Assembly: GCA_026785865.1 (NCBI GenBank)
Contig: JAJAZG010000323.1
Location: 1-7,321 of the forward strand
DNA: 7,321 bases
Source of the DNA: Pseudanabaena sp. CAN_BIN31
GTDB taxonomy: Bacteria; Cyanobacteriota; Cyanobacteriia; Pseudanabaenales; Pseudanabaenaceae
Direction of reading: 5' to 3'
The translations under genes and the position numbers were made by a program. The notes beneath the pieces were generated by a model. It saw nothing but the letters and a program-made list of their open reading frames with translations. It was not told where the DNA came from and ran no database searches. Below, piece after piece: positions 1 through 6,203 of the stretch. Every line of letters begins with the position of its first letter. Positions within the stretch are counted from its first letter, which is position 1.

Positions 1-1139
1 GTGCGGCGGTGAAAGCTGCGGAAGTCGTAGTTGAGCGCCTCCTAGAGCGTCAACGTAGTGACAACAATGGAGTCTATCCCGAAACGATCGCCGTCGTCCT
101 CTGGGGAACCGATAACATCAAGACCTACGGCGAATCCCTCGCTCAAGTTCTCTGCATGATCGGCGTGAAGCCTATGCCCGATGCACTCGGTCGGATCAAT
201 CGTTTGGAGCTAACTCCCCTCGAGCAATTGGGTAGACCTCGCGTTGATGTAGTCGTTAACTGCTCAGGCGTATTCCGTGATTTGTTTGTTAATCAAATGG
301 ACTTAATTGATCGCGCCGTGAGAATGGCAGCAGAAGCCGATGAGCCTTTGGAAATGAACTTTGTGCGGAAACATGCGATCGCCCAAGCCGAAGAGTTTGG
401 CTTAACCATCAATCAAGCCGCCACCCGCGTATTCAGTAACTCATCGGGTTCCTATTCCTCCAACGTTAACCTCGCTGTGGAAAACAGCACATGGGAAAAC
501 GAAGAAGAATTGCAACAGATGTATCTGTCTCGCAAGTCTTTTGCCTTTGGCGGCAATGTCAGCAACACTCAACAACGTCAGCTTTACGAAGCTTCGTTGA
601 AGACCGTTGACATGACCTTCCAAAATCTTGACTCGTCAGAAATCAGTCTTACCGATGTTTCCCACTACTTCGACTCTGACCCTACGAAATTAGTTGGCAG
701 CCTCCGCAAAGATGGCAAAAAGCCTACGTCTTTTGTCGCTGACACCACAACGGCTAATGCTCAAGTGCGTACCTTGACAGAGACTGTGCGTCTTGATACC
801 CGAACCAAGATTCTCAATCCTAAATGGTATGAGGGAATGCTCAAGAGTGGTTATGAAGGTGTGCGCGAAATCTCGAAGCGCCTTGTAAACACAATGGGCT
901 GGTCGGCAACGGCTGGAGCAGTTGACAACTGGGTTTATGAAGATGTCAATGATGTCTATGTGAACGATAAAGAGATGTGCGATCGCCTCAAAAATCTCAA
1001 CCCCAATTCGTTCCGTAAGATTGTCGGTACTTTGCTAGAAGTCAATGGTCGCGGCTATTGGGAAACCAGTGAGGAGAATCTTGATCGATTGCGTGAGCTA
1101 TATCAAGAACTCGAAGATCGTATTGAAGGTGTAGATTAA
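1..1139 (+). CDS. chlH: Magnesium chelatase subunit H, C-terminal part (5'-truncated by window edge)
   Basis: This is the large porphyrin-binding subunit of magnesium chelatase. With ChlI and ChlD it inserts Mg2+ into protoporphyrin IX at the expense of ATP, the first committed step of chlorophyll synthesis. The frame is open to the left edge (first whole codon at 3), so the GTG at 9 is not the true start. About 379 residues are visible, roughly the last quarter to third of a protein that is usually around 1,330 residues. Strongly conserved stretches are recognisable: VVLWGTDNIKTYGESLAQ, VVVNCSGVFRDLF, ADEPLEMNFVRKHA, SSGSYSSNVNLAVE, SLTDVSHYFDSDPTKLV, TTTANAQVRTL, LVNTMGWSATAGAVDNWVYE and the terminal LLEVNGRGYWETSEENL...YQELEDRIEGVD. 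Two HIP1 octamers lie inside the gene. It is chromosomal and housekeeping, and marks the left border of the accessory region. A strong terminator follows directly. Confidence 0.97.
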   Translation, partial: AAVKAAEVVVERLLERQRSDNNGVYPETIAVVLWGTDNIKTYGESLAQVLCMIGVKPMPDALGRINRLELTPLEQLGRPRVDVVVNCSGVFRDLFVNQMDLIDRAVRMAAEADEPLEMNFVRKHAIAQAEEFGLTINQAATRVFSNSSGSYSSNVNLAVENSTWENEEELQQMYLSRKSFAFGGNVSNTQQRQLYEASLKTVDMTFQNLDSSEISLTDVSHYFDSDPTKLVGSLRKDGKKPTSFVADTTTANAQVRTLTETVRLDTRTKILNPKWYEGMLKSGYEGVREISKRLVNTMGWSATAGAVDNWVYEDVNDVYVNDKEMCDRLKNLNPNSFRKIVGTLLEVNGRGYWETSEENLDRLRELYQELEDRIEGVD

Positions 1140-1142
1140 GAT

Positions 1143-1175
1143 AAAAAGAGGCGGTGCTAGCACCGCCTCTTTTTT
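1143..1175 (+). terminator. Rho-independent terminator of chlH
   Basis: The 22-base stretch at 1148-1169 is a perfect palindrome centred on GCTAGC (GAGGCGGTG / CACCGCCTC with a CTAG loop). It is preceded by five A (1143-1147) and followed by six T (1170-1175). The hairpin starts a few bases after the chlH stop codon. Because A and T tracts flank both sides it could also end transcription arriving on the minus strand. Confidence 0.93.
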
Positions 1176-1205
1176 ATTCGAGAAACTAATATGAAATGAT
1201 TATGT

Positions 1206-1620
1206 ATGGCAAAAGATTTATATCACAATCAAGTTAAACGCGCACTCGAAAAAGATGGATGGGAAATAAACTCACGATCCATACGAATTGAGAACAGGCG
1301 GGGTTGAAATGTATATAGATATTGGAGCTGAGCAGATAATCGGTGCTGATAGGGGAAATGATAGAATTGCGGTTGAGGTTAAAAGTTTTATCAGCCCTTC
1401 AAGGGTTTCTGATTTTCACTTGGCGCATGGACAATTTTTAGATTATCGATATGCTTTAGAAGATACCGATCCAGAGCGTATTTTGTATCTGGCTGTACCT
1501 CGTTTTGTTTATCAAACTTTTTTTAGTCTAGCTTTTATCAGTAGGGTTGTGCAGCGTAGTCAAATTAAGCTTTTAGTTTATGACTTAGAACAGGAGACTA
1601 TTGAGCAATGGATAAAGTAA
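1206..1620 (+). pseudogene. xisH: XisH family protein, disrupted by a one-base frameshift
   Basis: XisH was named as a factor controlling excision of the fdxN element in heterocystous cyanobacteria, together with XisI. The family is common in cyanobacteria lacking that element, so its general role is unclear. From ATG 1206 the frame reads MAKDLYHNQVKRALEKDGWEI, the usual XisH N-terminus, then meets a stop at 1305. The rest (THDPYELRTGGVEMYIDIGAE...) continues in the next frame from 1270. One extra A in the AAA run at 1268-1270 explains the break. The restored product is 137 residues, normal for the family. An ExK motif (E57-V-K59) with upstream D38 fits the PD-(D/E)XK nuclease-like fold I associate with XisH. 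No clear Shine-Dalgarno precedes 1206. A shorter product from TTG 1288 would lack the N-terminal helix. The gene overlaps xisI by 13 bases. Confidence 0.88.
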
Positions 1621-1949
1621 CTGTTTATAGGCAATATATTCAGCAGCTAATGCTAGCAAAAGCAAATCGTTCTATGCAGTCTTCGCAGGAAGTTGAGGCT
1701 CAGACGATTTTTGATGTAGAACGAGATCATTATCAATTAGTCTATGTGGGTTGGAAGCGCCACGATATCAGGGACTACGGATGTTTGTTGCATCTAGACA
1801 TTAAGGGCGGCAAGATTTGGATTCAGTATGATGGTACTGAAGGTGGTATTGCCTATGAGTTAGTGAAGTTAGGTGTGCCAAGGGAAGATATAGTTTTGGG
1901 CTTTCAACCTTTTAGAGTACGTGCTGATACGGAGTTTGCAGTGGGTTAG
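1608..1949 (+). CDS. xisI: XisI family protein
   Basis: This is the partner of XisH; the two are nearly always adjacent and in this order. The protein is 113 residues, the usual length, and intact. Family hallmarks are visible: IFDVERDHYQLV (34-45), VGW (47-49), GCLLHLDIK (58-66), KIWIQYDGTE (69-78), LGVPREDIVLGF (88-99) and the C-terminal FAVG. The start lies inside the 3' end of xisH, 13 bases before its stop, with a good Shine-Dalgarno (AGGAGA, 1592-1597) ten bases upstream, indicating translational coupling. It is probably cytoplasmic. Its molecular role is not established beyond genetic involvement in fdxN element excision. No xisF-like recombinase is visible in the window, so a direct role in excision here is unlikely. 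It may now lack a functional partner because xisH is frameshifted. Confidence 0.93.
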   Translation: MDKVTVYRQYIQQLMLAKANRSMQSSQEVEAQTIFDVERDHYQLVYVGWKRHDIRDYGCLLHLDIKGGKIWIQYDGTEGGIAYELVKLGVPREDIVLGFQPFRVRADTEFAVG

Positions 1950-1992
1950 CTCTAAATTGTGATCGGCTAAGCAAGAAAAATAGAGTTAATTT

Positions 1993-2056
1993 GCGATCGC
2001 ATTACGAGTTTGTGATATTGCGATCGCGCTTTTGGATAAACGTAAAAGGCGATCGC
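1993..2056. repeat. Triple HIP1 cluster containing HIP1-bounded hairpin repeat A1
   Basis: Three perfect GCGATCGC octamers start at 1993, 2020 and 2049 (spacings 27 and 29). The unit 2020-2056 is copy A1 of a repeat seen again at 2733 and 3149. Its core is TTTTGGATAAACGTAAAAG between two HIP1 sites. HIP1 is self-complementary and the inner flanks CTTTT and AAAAG are complementary, so A1 can form a stem of about 13 bp with one bulged G and a loop of about 10 bases. It lies between xisI and the TumE-type module. Confidence 0.85.
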
Positions 2057-2076
2057 AGGCAAGTGAATTTGCAGCG

Positions 2077-2082
2077 TATAAT
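2077..2082 (+). promoter_or_regulatory. Candidate -10 box for the antitoxin/TumE operon
   Basis: A perfect TATAAT lies 28 bases before the ATG at 2111, which would give a 5' leader of about 20 bases. No convincing TTGACA is seen 16-18 bases upstream; that position is occupied by the HIP1 ending at 2056. The assignment rests on the hexamer and its placement only. Confidence 0.45.
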
Positions 2083-2110
2083 CGCAGTAGTATTTGGGTG
2101 AGTTAGTACA

Positions 2111-2341
2111 ATGCGTAAGCAAGTTATTGAATATACATCGCCGCTAGATGCTCTAATCTCCCTAACGAAGCAGTTATGCAATTACGAAATTAAATACCAT
2201 ACTGACTCAGCCGATTTTTTTGCTCAGTATCAACAGGGGAAAACTGGGGATGATGAGGATGCGATGGATTGGGCTAGTAATTATCGACATTATCTAGCTT
2301 TGCGTCAAGAATTGGAGAGTAAGCTCAGAAATGTCGCGTGA
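2111..2341 (+). CDS. Probable antitoxin of a TumE-type toxin-antitoxin pair
   Basis: This 76-residue, acidic and largely helical protein is the first gene of a two-gene unit whose second gene resembles the TumE toxin family. Its C-terminal half (DFFAQYQQGKTGDDEDAMDWASNYRHYLALRQELESKL) resembles small cyanobacterial antitoxin-like proteins with a Y/F-rich, DD-containing linker followed by a long helix. No helix-turn-helix or ribbon-helix-helix DNA-binding motif is obvious. The stop overlaps the toxin start by 11 bases, an arrangement typical of coupled toxin-antitoxin operons. A TATAAT box lies upstream; the Shine-Dalgarno is weak (GGGTGAG, about 10 bases before the ATG). The role is inferred from gene order and size; I do not recognise the family by name with certainty. 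Confidence 0.68.
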   Translation: MRKQVIEYTSPLDALISLTKQLCNYEIKYHTDSADFFAQYQQGKTGDDEDAMDWASNYRHYLALRQELESKLRNVA

Positions 2342-2729
2342 TAATTTTACGGATTATTTCAATCGGATAGATCGACTTTTGGAAAGTTGTAGTGATGCTC
2401 ATGTGGAGAATTACAGCGCAACAATTTTAACTGGCGATCGCGCTAATCTCAAACTTCGATTACGGTTCTATTTCAAATACTTACTTTCGGTTAGTGAAGC
2501 GTTGATTGTTGTCGATGAAAAAATTACAGCGATTGATTATCGCTATCATTTCCAAGATGAGCAAAACAATCTCATTTTTCGCTATGACAATACGCCCCAT
2601 TTTCCTGATTTATCTAGTTTTCCTCATCACAAACATCTTTGCGATCGCGTAGTCGCTTGTGAGCAGCCAGATATTTCACAAGTTATTCAAGGTGCGATGT
2701 CATTTTTTGAAACAGAACAATATCTCTGA
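2331..2729 (+). CDS. TumE-like (DUF6516-type) toxin of a toxin-antitoxin pair
   Basis: This 132-residue protein has the features of the TumE/DUF6516 group of small toxins: a central segment with LRLRF and SVSEALIV (42-60), then YRYHFQD (70-76), FRYDNTPHFP (83-92) and FPHHKHL (97-103). The histidine-, arginine- and tyrosine-rich motifs are the conserved core and would be the catalytic candidates. The biochemical activity cannot be read from sequence. The ATG overlaps the upstream antitoxin gene by 11 bases, with GGAGAG at 2314-2319 as ribosome binding site. Two HIP1 octamers (2434, 2641) lie within the gene. The reading frame is intact and the C-terminus looks complete, so the module is probably functional. 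It is bracketed by repeat copies A1 and A2. Confidence 0.8.
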   Translation: MSRDNFTDYFNRIDRLLESCSDAHVENYSATILTGDRANLKLRLRFYFKYLLSVSEALIVVDEKITAIDYRYHFQDEQNNLIFRYDNTPHFPDLSSFPHHKHLCDRVVACEQPDISQVIQGAMSFFETEQYL

Positions 2730-2732
2730 ACG

Positions 2733-2768
2733 GCGATCGCAATTTGGATAAACGTAAAAGGCGATCGC
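2733..2768. repeat. HIP1-bounded repeat, copy A2
   Basis: GCGATCGC at 2733-2740 and 2761-2768 enclose a 20-base core (AATTTGGATAAACGTAAAAG) nearly identical to copy A1 at 2020. The two HIP1 octamers can pair as an 8-bp stem. It begins four bases after the TumE-like stop codon, in the convergent gap between that gene and the minus-strand gene ending at 2795. Confidence 0.85.
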
Positions 2769-2794
2769 AAATCATTATCAAAATTTAGGGTTTC

Positions 2795-3079
2795 TTAGGT
2801 GGAAAGTAGCGATAAATTTCTTTCTCTTTCCATTTCTGCTAGCGCTTCTTGCAGACTAAGTGGAGTTTCATGTTTTACTTCTTGCATAGCACGGACAAGC
2901 CCAAAATCCTCGATTGCTTCGATGATGAGTGGATCGGGTGAATGAGTCTCTGTAACTGGGTTAACACTTTCGCGAAATAGACGAATAATCTGTAAAAGGT
3001 TTGACAAGTATTGCTCAGGGATCTTGTCTAACTCGTGAGCTAATTCTTTTTCAAATATGGTGGGGCTATTGGTTGACAT
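2795..3079 (-). CDS. Small antitoxin-like protein without visible toxin partner
   Basis: This 94-residue protein is charged and probably mostly helical. Its N-terminal half (FEKELAHELDKIPEQYLSNLLQIIRLFRESV, residues 9-39) resembles the N-terminal helix of small cyanobacterial antitoxins and DUF-type regulators. The C-terminus (LSLQEALAEMERERNL) is another amphipathic helix. ATG at 3079 is preceded by a good Shine-Dalgarno (AGGAAAGA, minus strand, 3081-3088). No toxin gene follows it on the minus strand before the TumE-like gene, which runs the other way. It sits 109 bases downstream of the helicase-HNH gene on the same strand, with repeat A3 in the gap, so read-through is possible but not shown. 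It could be a solo antitoxin, a remnant of a pair, or an accessory protein of the helicase. Confidence 0.65.
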   Translation of the reverse strand: MSTNSPTIFEKELAHELDKIPEQYLSNLLQIIRLFRESVNPVTETHSPDPLIIEAIEDFGLVRAMQEVKHETPLSLQEALAEMERERNLSLLST

Positions 3080-3148
3080 CTCTTTCCTGTTTTTAGCTAC
3101 ATCATCAAGTATGGCTACGGTAACATAAGTGCAATAGACGATTTAGAT

Positions 3149-3184
3149 GCGATCGCGTTTTTGGCTAAATGTAAAAGGCGATCA
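3149..3184. repeat. HIP1-bounded repeat, copy A3 (right end decayed)
   Basis: A perfect HIP1 at 3149-3156 is followed by GTTTTTGGCTAAATGTAAAAG and a degenerate HIP1 (GCGATCA, 3178-3184). The core matches copies A1 and A2 at most positions (GG[A/C]TAAA[C/T]GTAAAAG). TTTTT and AAAA arms with GATCGC on both sides preserve the hairpin. The copy ends five bases before the helicase stop codon (minus strand, 3189-3191). Confidence 0.75.
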
Positions 3185-3188
3185 ATAC

Positions 3189-5801
3189 TTAAGAATTACG
3201 GTTAATTACTTTGATATCTTTTACGAGAGGACAACCCAAATGTTTATGAATAAATTCCAAAACCTCCAGCTTGTTTTGAATCAACCAATTTGGATCGTTA
3301 CCTTTAAATAAGCAAATCCCCCAAGTGGATAAATATTTATCACTATTCTCTTTGCTGTTAACAATTGCATAAACTGCATTACAGTTGTAAAAGAAGTTAA
3401 TTACTCTTTTTAAGCTGTTAGATTGATCATGTGATACAAGTCTTATCAAATCAATTTGGAATAAGTATTTGGGACTTTTAAGGAGTGTCTTTTTTATACG
3501 AAAATCAATTTCATTTTTCCCTTTAAAACTATTACATCTTTTACACAATGTTTGTGAATTCTCTATCGCTGTTTGTCCCCCTAAAGTAAAGGGAAATATA
3601 TGATCTACTTGCAACATTCTACGATCGCCACAACATAGACAAGCATTGCCATCACGATCTTTTACCTGATCTTTTTCCTTTTTCGTTAGCTCCCTAATAA
3701 CTTTAGAAACAGAAATATTCTTTGGAGTTAGTTTAGAAGTAGATTCTTGGGAATAGTTATTACTTTTTAGGTTTTTTACATAGTTTCCTATACTTGCGTC
3801 AACAGCGGTTTCAAAACGACTGAGAGATTGATAAAATGTTTGCCATAATGCATCAGATTTTGAGTACTCTTGGTTTAAATAATCATATTTGTCAACATAT
3901 CCAATATTCTGATCGACAATTGTTTTTGCAATCCTATCAATATCGTATAATTCTCTATCTTCAAATGGATAGTAGTGAGGTAGAAAGCCATTCTGACCGA
4001 TGTGACGGATAATTTTAGTAATACTTGCAGTCAGCTTTTCACCAATGTTGTCAGAATCAGCATGAAAATAAATTTTGATCCACGATTCTATCTCAGATTC
4101 TATCCACTCAGATTCAATATATTCTTTTGACCATTCATCTTTTAAATAAGACTTAGAGAGGAAATCAACAAAATTCTGAAATCTCTTTTGCGTATGCTCA
4201 TAAACCATCACAAACTCTGTGATGTATTCTGTTGTCTGTTGGCAATCTCGATCTTCACTATAACTGATTGACGTTTTGTACCAACCGACAGGAAAAACTC
4301 TTGAAAAAGGAGGCATTTCATAATCACCACCGTTTTCAAAAGCCTTAGCTAGTTCTTCCACTAATCGAATAGAAATATATTCGAGTGGGTATCTTTCTCT
4401 CTTTAAAACTTCAGTTTCTTTCGTGCCTCCATCTTCATGGGCAGGATCAGCCCAATCAACTAAACGCTTCCAGTTATCAAAGAATAAAACTATATTTGCG
4501 TCACTACTTCCTCCTGCTTTCTCACCCCTCAAAGCACGACCAATCATTTGTGTCATTAAAATTTGACTAGTGGTTTGCCGAGTAATAAATACTGTTTGAA
4601 CACTAGGAACATCTGCACCTTCTGTTAACATTCTCACATTAATCAAAACGTCAAGCGGTGCATGATTATCGTTCTGATCAAAACCAGTTGTAAACTGGTT
4701 TAAAATTCTCTGGTTATCATTTTTGGTGATTTGATTTCTTGCTTCAGGAGATTCAGGAACAGCGTCAATCTTAGAATAGATAGCATCTGCTTTAATCCCC
4801 TTTTCTCGCAATTTTTGCTTTAGATAAACACACTGAAACCATCGATCTGCAAAAATAATCGTCTTCCCATATCGATCCTTATCAGCCATGTAAGTATTGA
4901 CGATTGCGTTATTACGCTCATTATCTTGCGCCAGAGTTTCTATTATTTTCTCTGGCAAGTCTTTATGCTTATTAGTTAACTGCTCATACAGAGAATCATC
5001 TAGCTCTACATCTTTACCAGTTGGAACTTCTATGTAATTGGGTCTAGCTAAGATCCCCTGTAATATCAAAGCATCTTTATCAGCTTGATAAATAGTTCCT
5101 TTGTTTCCATCAGGAAATATTTTTGAAAGCCAACCTTTTTTTGATTTATCGGTATAAGTTGGAGTTGCTGTTAATCCTAATAGATATAAATTGGGGAGTA
5201 AACTCCGCAATCCCAATGCAGATTCCTGTTCACCGATCAAGAGATTTCGTAAGCCATAGGCAGGAACGTGATGTGCTTCGTCAACGACTACAAAAAACTC
5301 TACCGATTGATTAGCCTCAATAAACTTTCTAAATGCAGTTTTAATCGGTTGATTAGATTTATCTTTGGCAGTGCTGTTCAAATTAGAGATAGCTGTTTGA
5401 TTTGTCATTAAAATCACATCATCTGTCAAACAAATTGATGACGCATTTTTATGAGATGGATTGCTAGAAACACATCTAATGTTTAATGTCTGCCTATCTG
5501 AAATCTCTTTAGCATTTTCTTTGAAAGTGTTAGCCGCTTGATTTAAGAGATAGTACGAAGGCGCTAGCCAGAGGATTTTGATGTTTTTTGGTAACACATG
5601 AGTACATAGCCAACGAACTGCTGTAAATGTTTTACCTGCACCTGTAGGAAGTACAAGCATTCCGCTAGCCGTTTTCTTTTTGCCAATTTGAAATACTTTA
5701 TTAAGTGCCGCAAATGCTTCAACTTGATGTGGGAAAGGAATCTTTGATGGTGAGTTAGTCCCCGAATTTTTTTGTTGATCTATTTTAATAGACTCGTACA
5801 T
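3189..5801 (-). CDS. SF2 DEAD/DEAH-type helicase fused to C-terminal HNH nuclease; candidate defence protein
   Basis: This 870-residue protein probably translocates on or unwinds nucleic acid with ATP and cuts it. The N-terminal superfamily 2 core is complete: FPHQ Q-like motif (23-26), Walker A PTGAGKT (52-58), DEAH (174-177), TATPT (211-215), TIIFADR (314-320), MLTEGADVP (391-399) and QMIGRALRG (418-426). The arrangement is of the type III restriction/ResIII helicase kind. Residues about 470-700 form a region I cannot assign, rich in aromatic and acidic residues. An HNH domain follows: CxxC C721/C724, VDH (732-734, H734 the likely catalytic base), N748 and C753/C756 for zinc. About 100 further residues (770-870) may be an additional binding domain. 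There is no signal peptide or membrane segment. ATG 5801 lacks a strong Shine-Dalgarno. No methyltransferase or second subunit is visible. The gene has no perfect HIP1 and is AT-rich, suggesting transfer. Its function as anti-phage or anti-plasmid is inferred. Confidence 0.9.
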   Translation of the reverse strand: MYESIKIDQQKNSGTNSPSKIPFPHQVEAFAALNKVFQIGKKKTASGMLVLPTGAGKTFTAVRWLCTHVLPKNIKILWLAPSYYLLNQAANTFKENAKEISDRQTLNIRCVSSNPSHKNASSICLTDDVILMTNQTAISNLNSTAKDKSNQPIKTAFRKFIEANQSVEFFVVVDEAHHVPAYGLRNLLIGEQESALGLRSLLPNLYLLGLTATPTYTDKSKKGWLSKIFPDGNKGTIYQADKDALILQGILARPNYIEVPTGKDVELDDSLYEQLTNKHKDLPEKIIETLAQDNERNNAIVNTYMADKDRYGKTIIFADRWFQCVYLKQKLREKGIKADAIYSKIDAVPESPEARNQITKNDNQRILNQFTTGFDQNDNHAPLDVLINVRMLTEGADVPSVQTVFITRQTTSQILMTQMIGRALRGEKAGGSSDANIVLFFDNWKRLVDWADPAHEDGGTKETEVLKRERYPLEYISIRLVEELAKAFENGGDYEMPPFSRVFPVGWYKTSISYSEDRDCQQTTEYITEFVMVYEHTQKRFQNFVDFLSKSYLKDEWSKEYIESEWIESEIESWIKIYFHADSDNIGEKLTASITKIIRHIGQNGFLPHYYPFEDRELYDIDRIAKTIVDQNIGYVDKYDYLNQEYSKSDALWQTFYQSLSRFETAVDASIGNYVKNLKSNNYSQESTSKLTPKNISVSKVIRELTKKEKDQVKDRDGNACLCCGDRRMLQVDHIFPFTLGGQTAIENSQTLCKRCNSFKGKNEIDFRIKKTLLKSPKYLFQIDLIRLVSHDQSNSLKRVINFFYNCNAVYAIVNSKENSDKYLSTWGICLFKGNDPNWLIQNKLEVLEFIHKHLGCPLVKDIKVINRNS

Positions 5802-5834
5802 GATCGACCGTCTTAGTATTTTGCGGTCATCTTA
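5802..5834 (-). promoter_or_regulatory. Possible promoter/operator of the helicase-HNH gene
   Basis: On the minus strand a TAAGAT hexamer (plus 5829-5834) lies 27 bases before the ATG. An imperfect inverted repeat, GATCGACCG (5802-5810) and CGGTCATC (5824-5831), with one unpaired base and 13 bases between arms, covers the stretch from the -10-like box to the start codon. This could be an operator or a leader hairpin masking the start. No clear -35 is seen. This is suggestive only. Confidence 0.3.
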
Positions 5835-5889
5835 CAACAAAATCGAGTATTTGCGATGCTCTTTTTTAGATTTGATGGGTTTTAGATAG

Positions 5890-5931
5890 GCGATCGCGCT
5901 TTGATTTGGTGAGATGAGAAATTGCGATCGT
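5890..5931. repeat. HIP1-bounded repeat, copy B1
   Basis: HIP1 at 5890-5897 is followed by GCTTTGATTTGGTGAGATGAG and a degenerate right HIP1 (GCGATCGT, 5924-5931). The first 21 bases after HIP1 match copy B2 at 6470. A degenerate HIP1-like GCGATGC at 5853 may mark a second, decayed unit to the left that shares the HIP1 at 5890. The element lies in the divergent gap between the helicase-HNH gene and the antitoxin at 5982. Confidence 0.8.
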
Positions 5932-5981
5932 AGTTCAAGATATGATTAAGGTGCAATAGAAAATTTTTGGGAGGTTAAGTT

Positions 5982-6203
5982 ATGACCAGTCTGTTAGCCC
6001 AAGCCTTTGAGAAAGCCCAATCTTTACCCGAATATCTCCAAAATGAATTTGCAGCACAATTTCTCGAAGATATAGAAAATGAACTGCGTTGGGCGCAAAC
6101 CTTGTCACAGCCACAACCCACTAAACTAGAAATGCTTGCTGCAAAGGTGTTGCAAAACTCAGCAAATGGAAAAACTAAAGTCTTAGGCTTTGACCAACTA
6201 TGA
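5982..6203 (+). CDS. Antitoxin-like protein, partner of the frameshifted RelE/ParE-like gene
   Basis: This 73-residue protein belongs to a recognisable cyanobacterial type: MTSLLAQAFEKAQSLPEYLQNEFAAQFLEDIENELRW at the N-terminus, a helix carrying MLAAKVL, then GKTKVLGFDQL at the C-terminus. Such proteins usually precede a RelE/ParE-superfamily toxin gene and bind it through the C-terminal tail. The start is well supported by GGGAGG (5969-5974), seven bases before the ATG. A TATGAT box at 5941-5946 is a possible -10 without a clear -35. The stop codon overlaps the next start (ATGA, 6200-6203), so the two genes were translated together. The frame is intact although its partner is broken. Confidence 0.78.
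   Translation: MTSLLAQAFEKAQSLPEYLQNEFAAQFLEDIENELRWAQTLSQPQPTKLEMLAAKVLQNSANGKTKVLGFDQL

Noticed and set aside
441..623. Minus-strand 60-codon open frame
   Set aside because: It lies wholly inside chlH, whose translation is strongly conserved; antisense shadow.
1263..1275. Programmed ribosomal frameshifting in xisH
   Set aside because: A +1 shift would be required; no slippery heptamer in the correct phase, stop codon at the shift or stimulatory structure is seen, and relatives are normally one frame.
1288..1620. Intact 110-residue gene starting at TTG 1288
   Set aside because: The XisH sequence continues upstream in this frame to 1270 and, after removal of one base, to ATG 1206; TTG 1288 is an internal leucine codon, so the locus is better read as a frameshifted xisH.
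2020..3184. CRISPR array from the repeated 36-37 base units
   Set aside because: The three copies are hundreds of bases apart, separated by genes, and have no regular spacers or cas genes; they are HIP1-bounded dispersed repeats.
4385..4570. Plus-strand 61-codon open frame
   Set aside because: Antisense to the helicase core, including motif VI; no protein-like features.
5123..5314. Plus-strand 63-codon open frame
   Set aside because: Antisense to the DEAH/TATPT region of the helicase; shadow.
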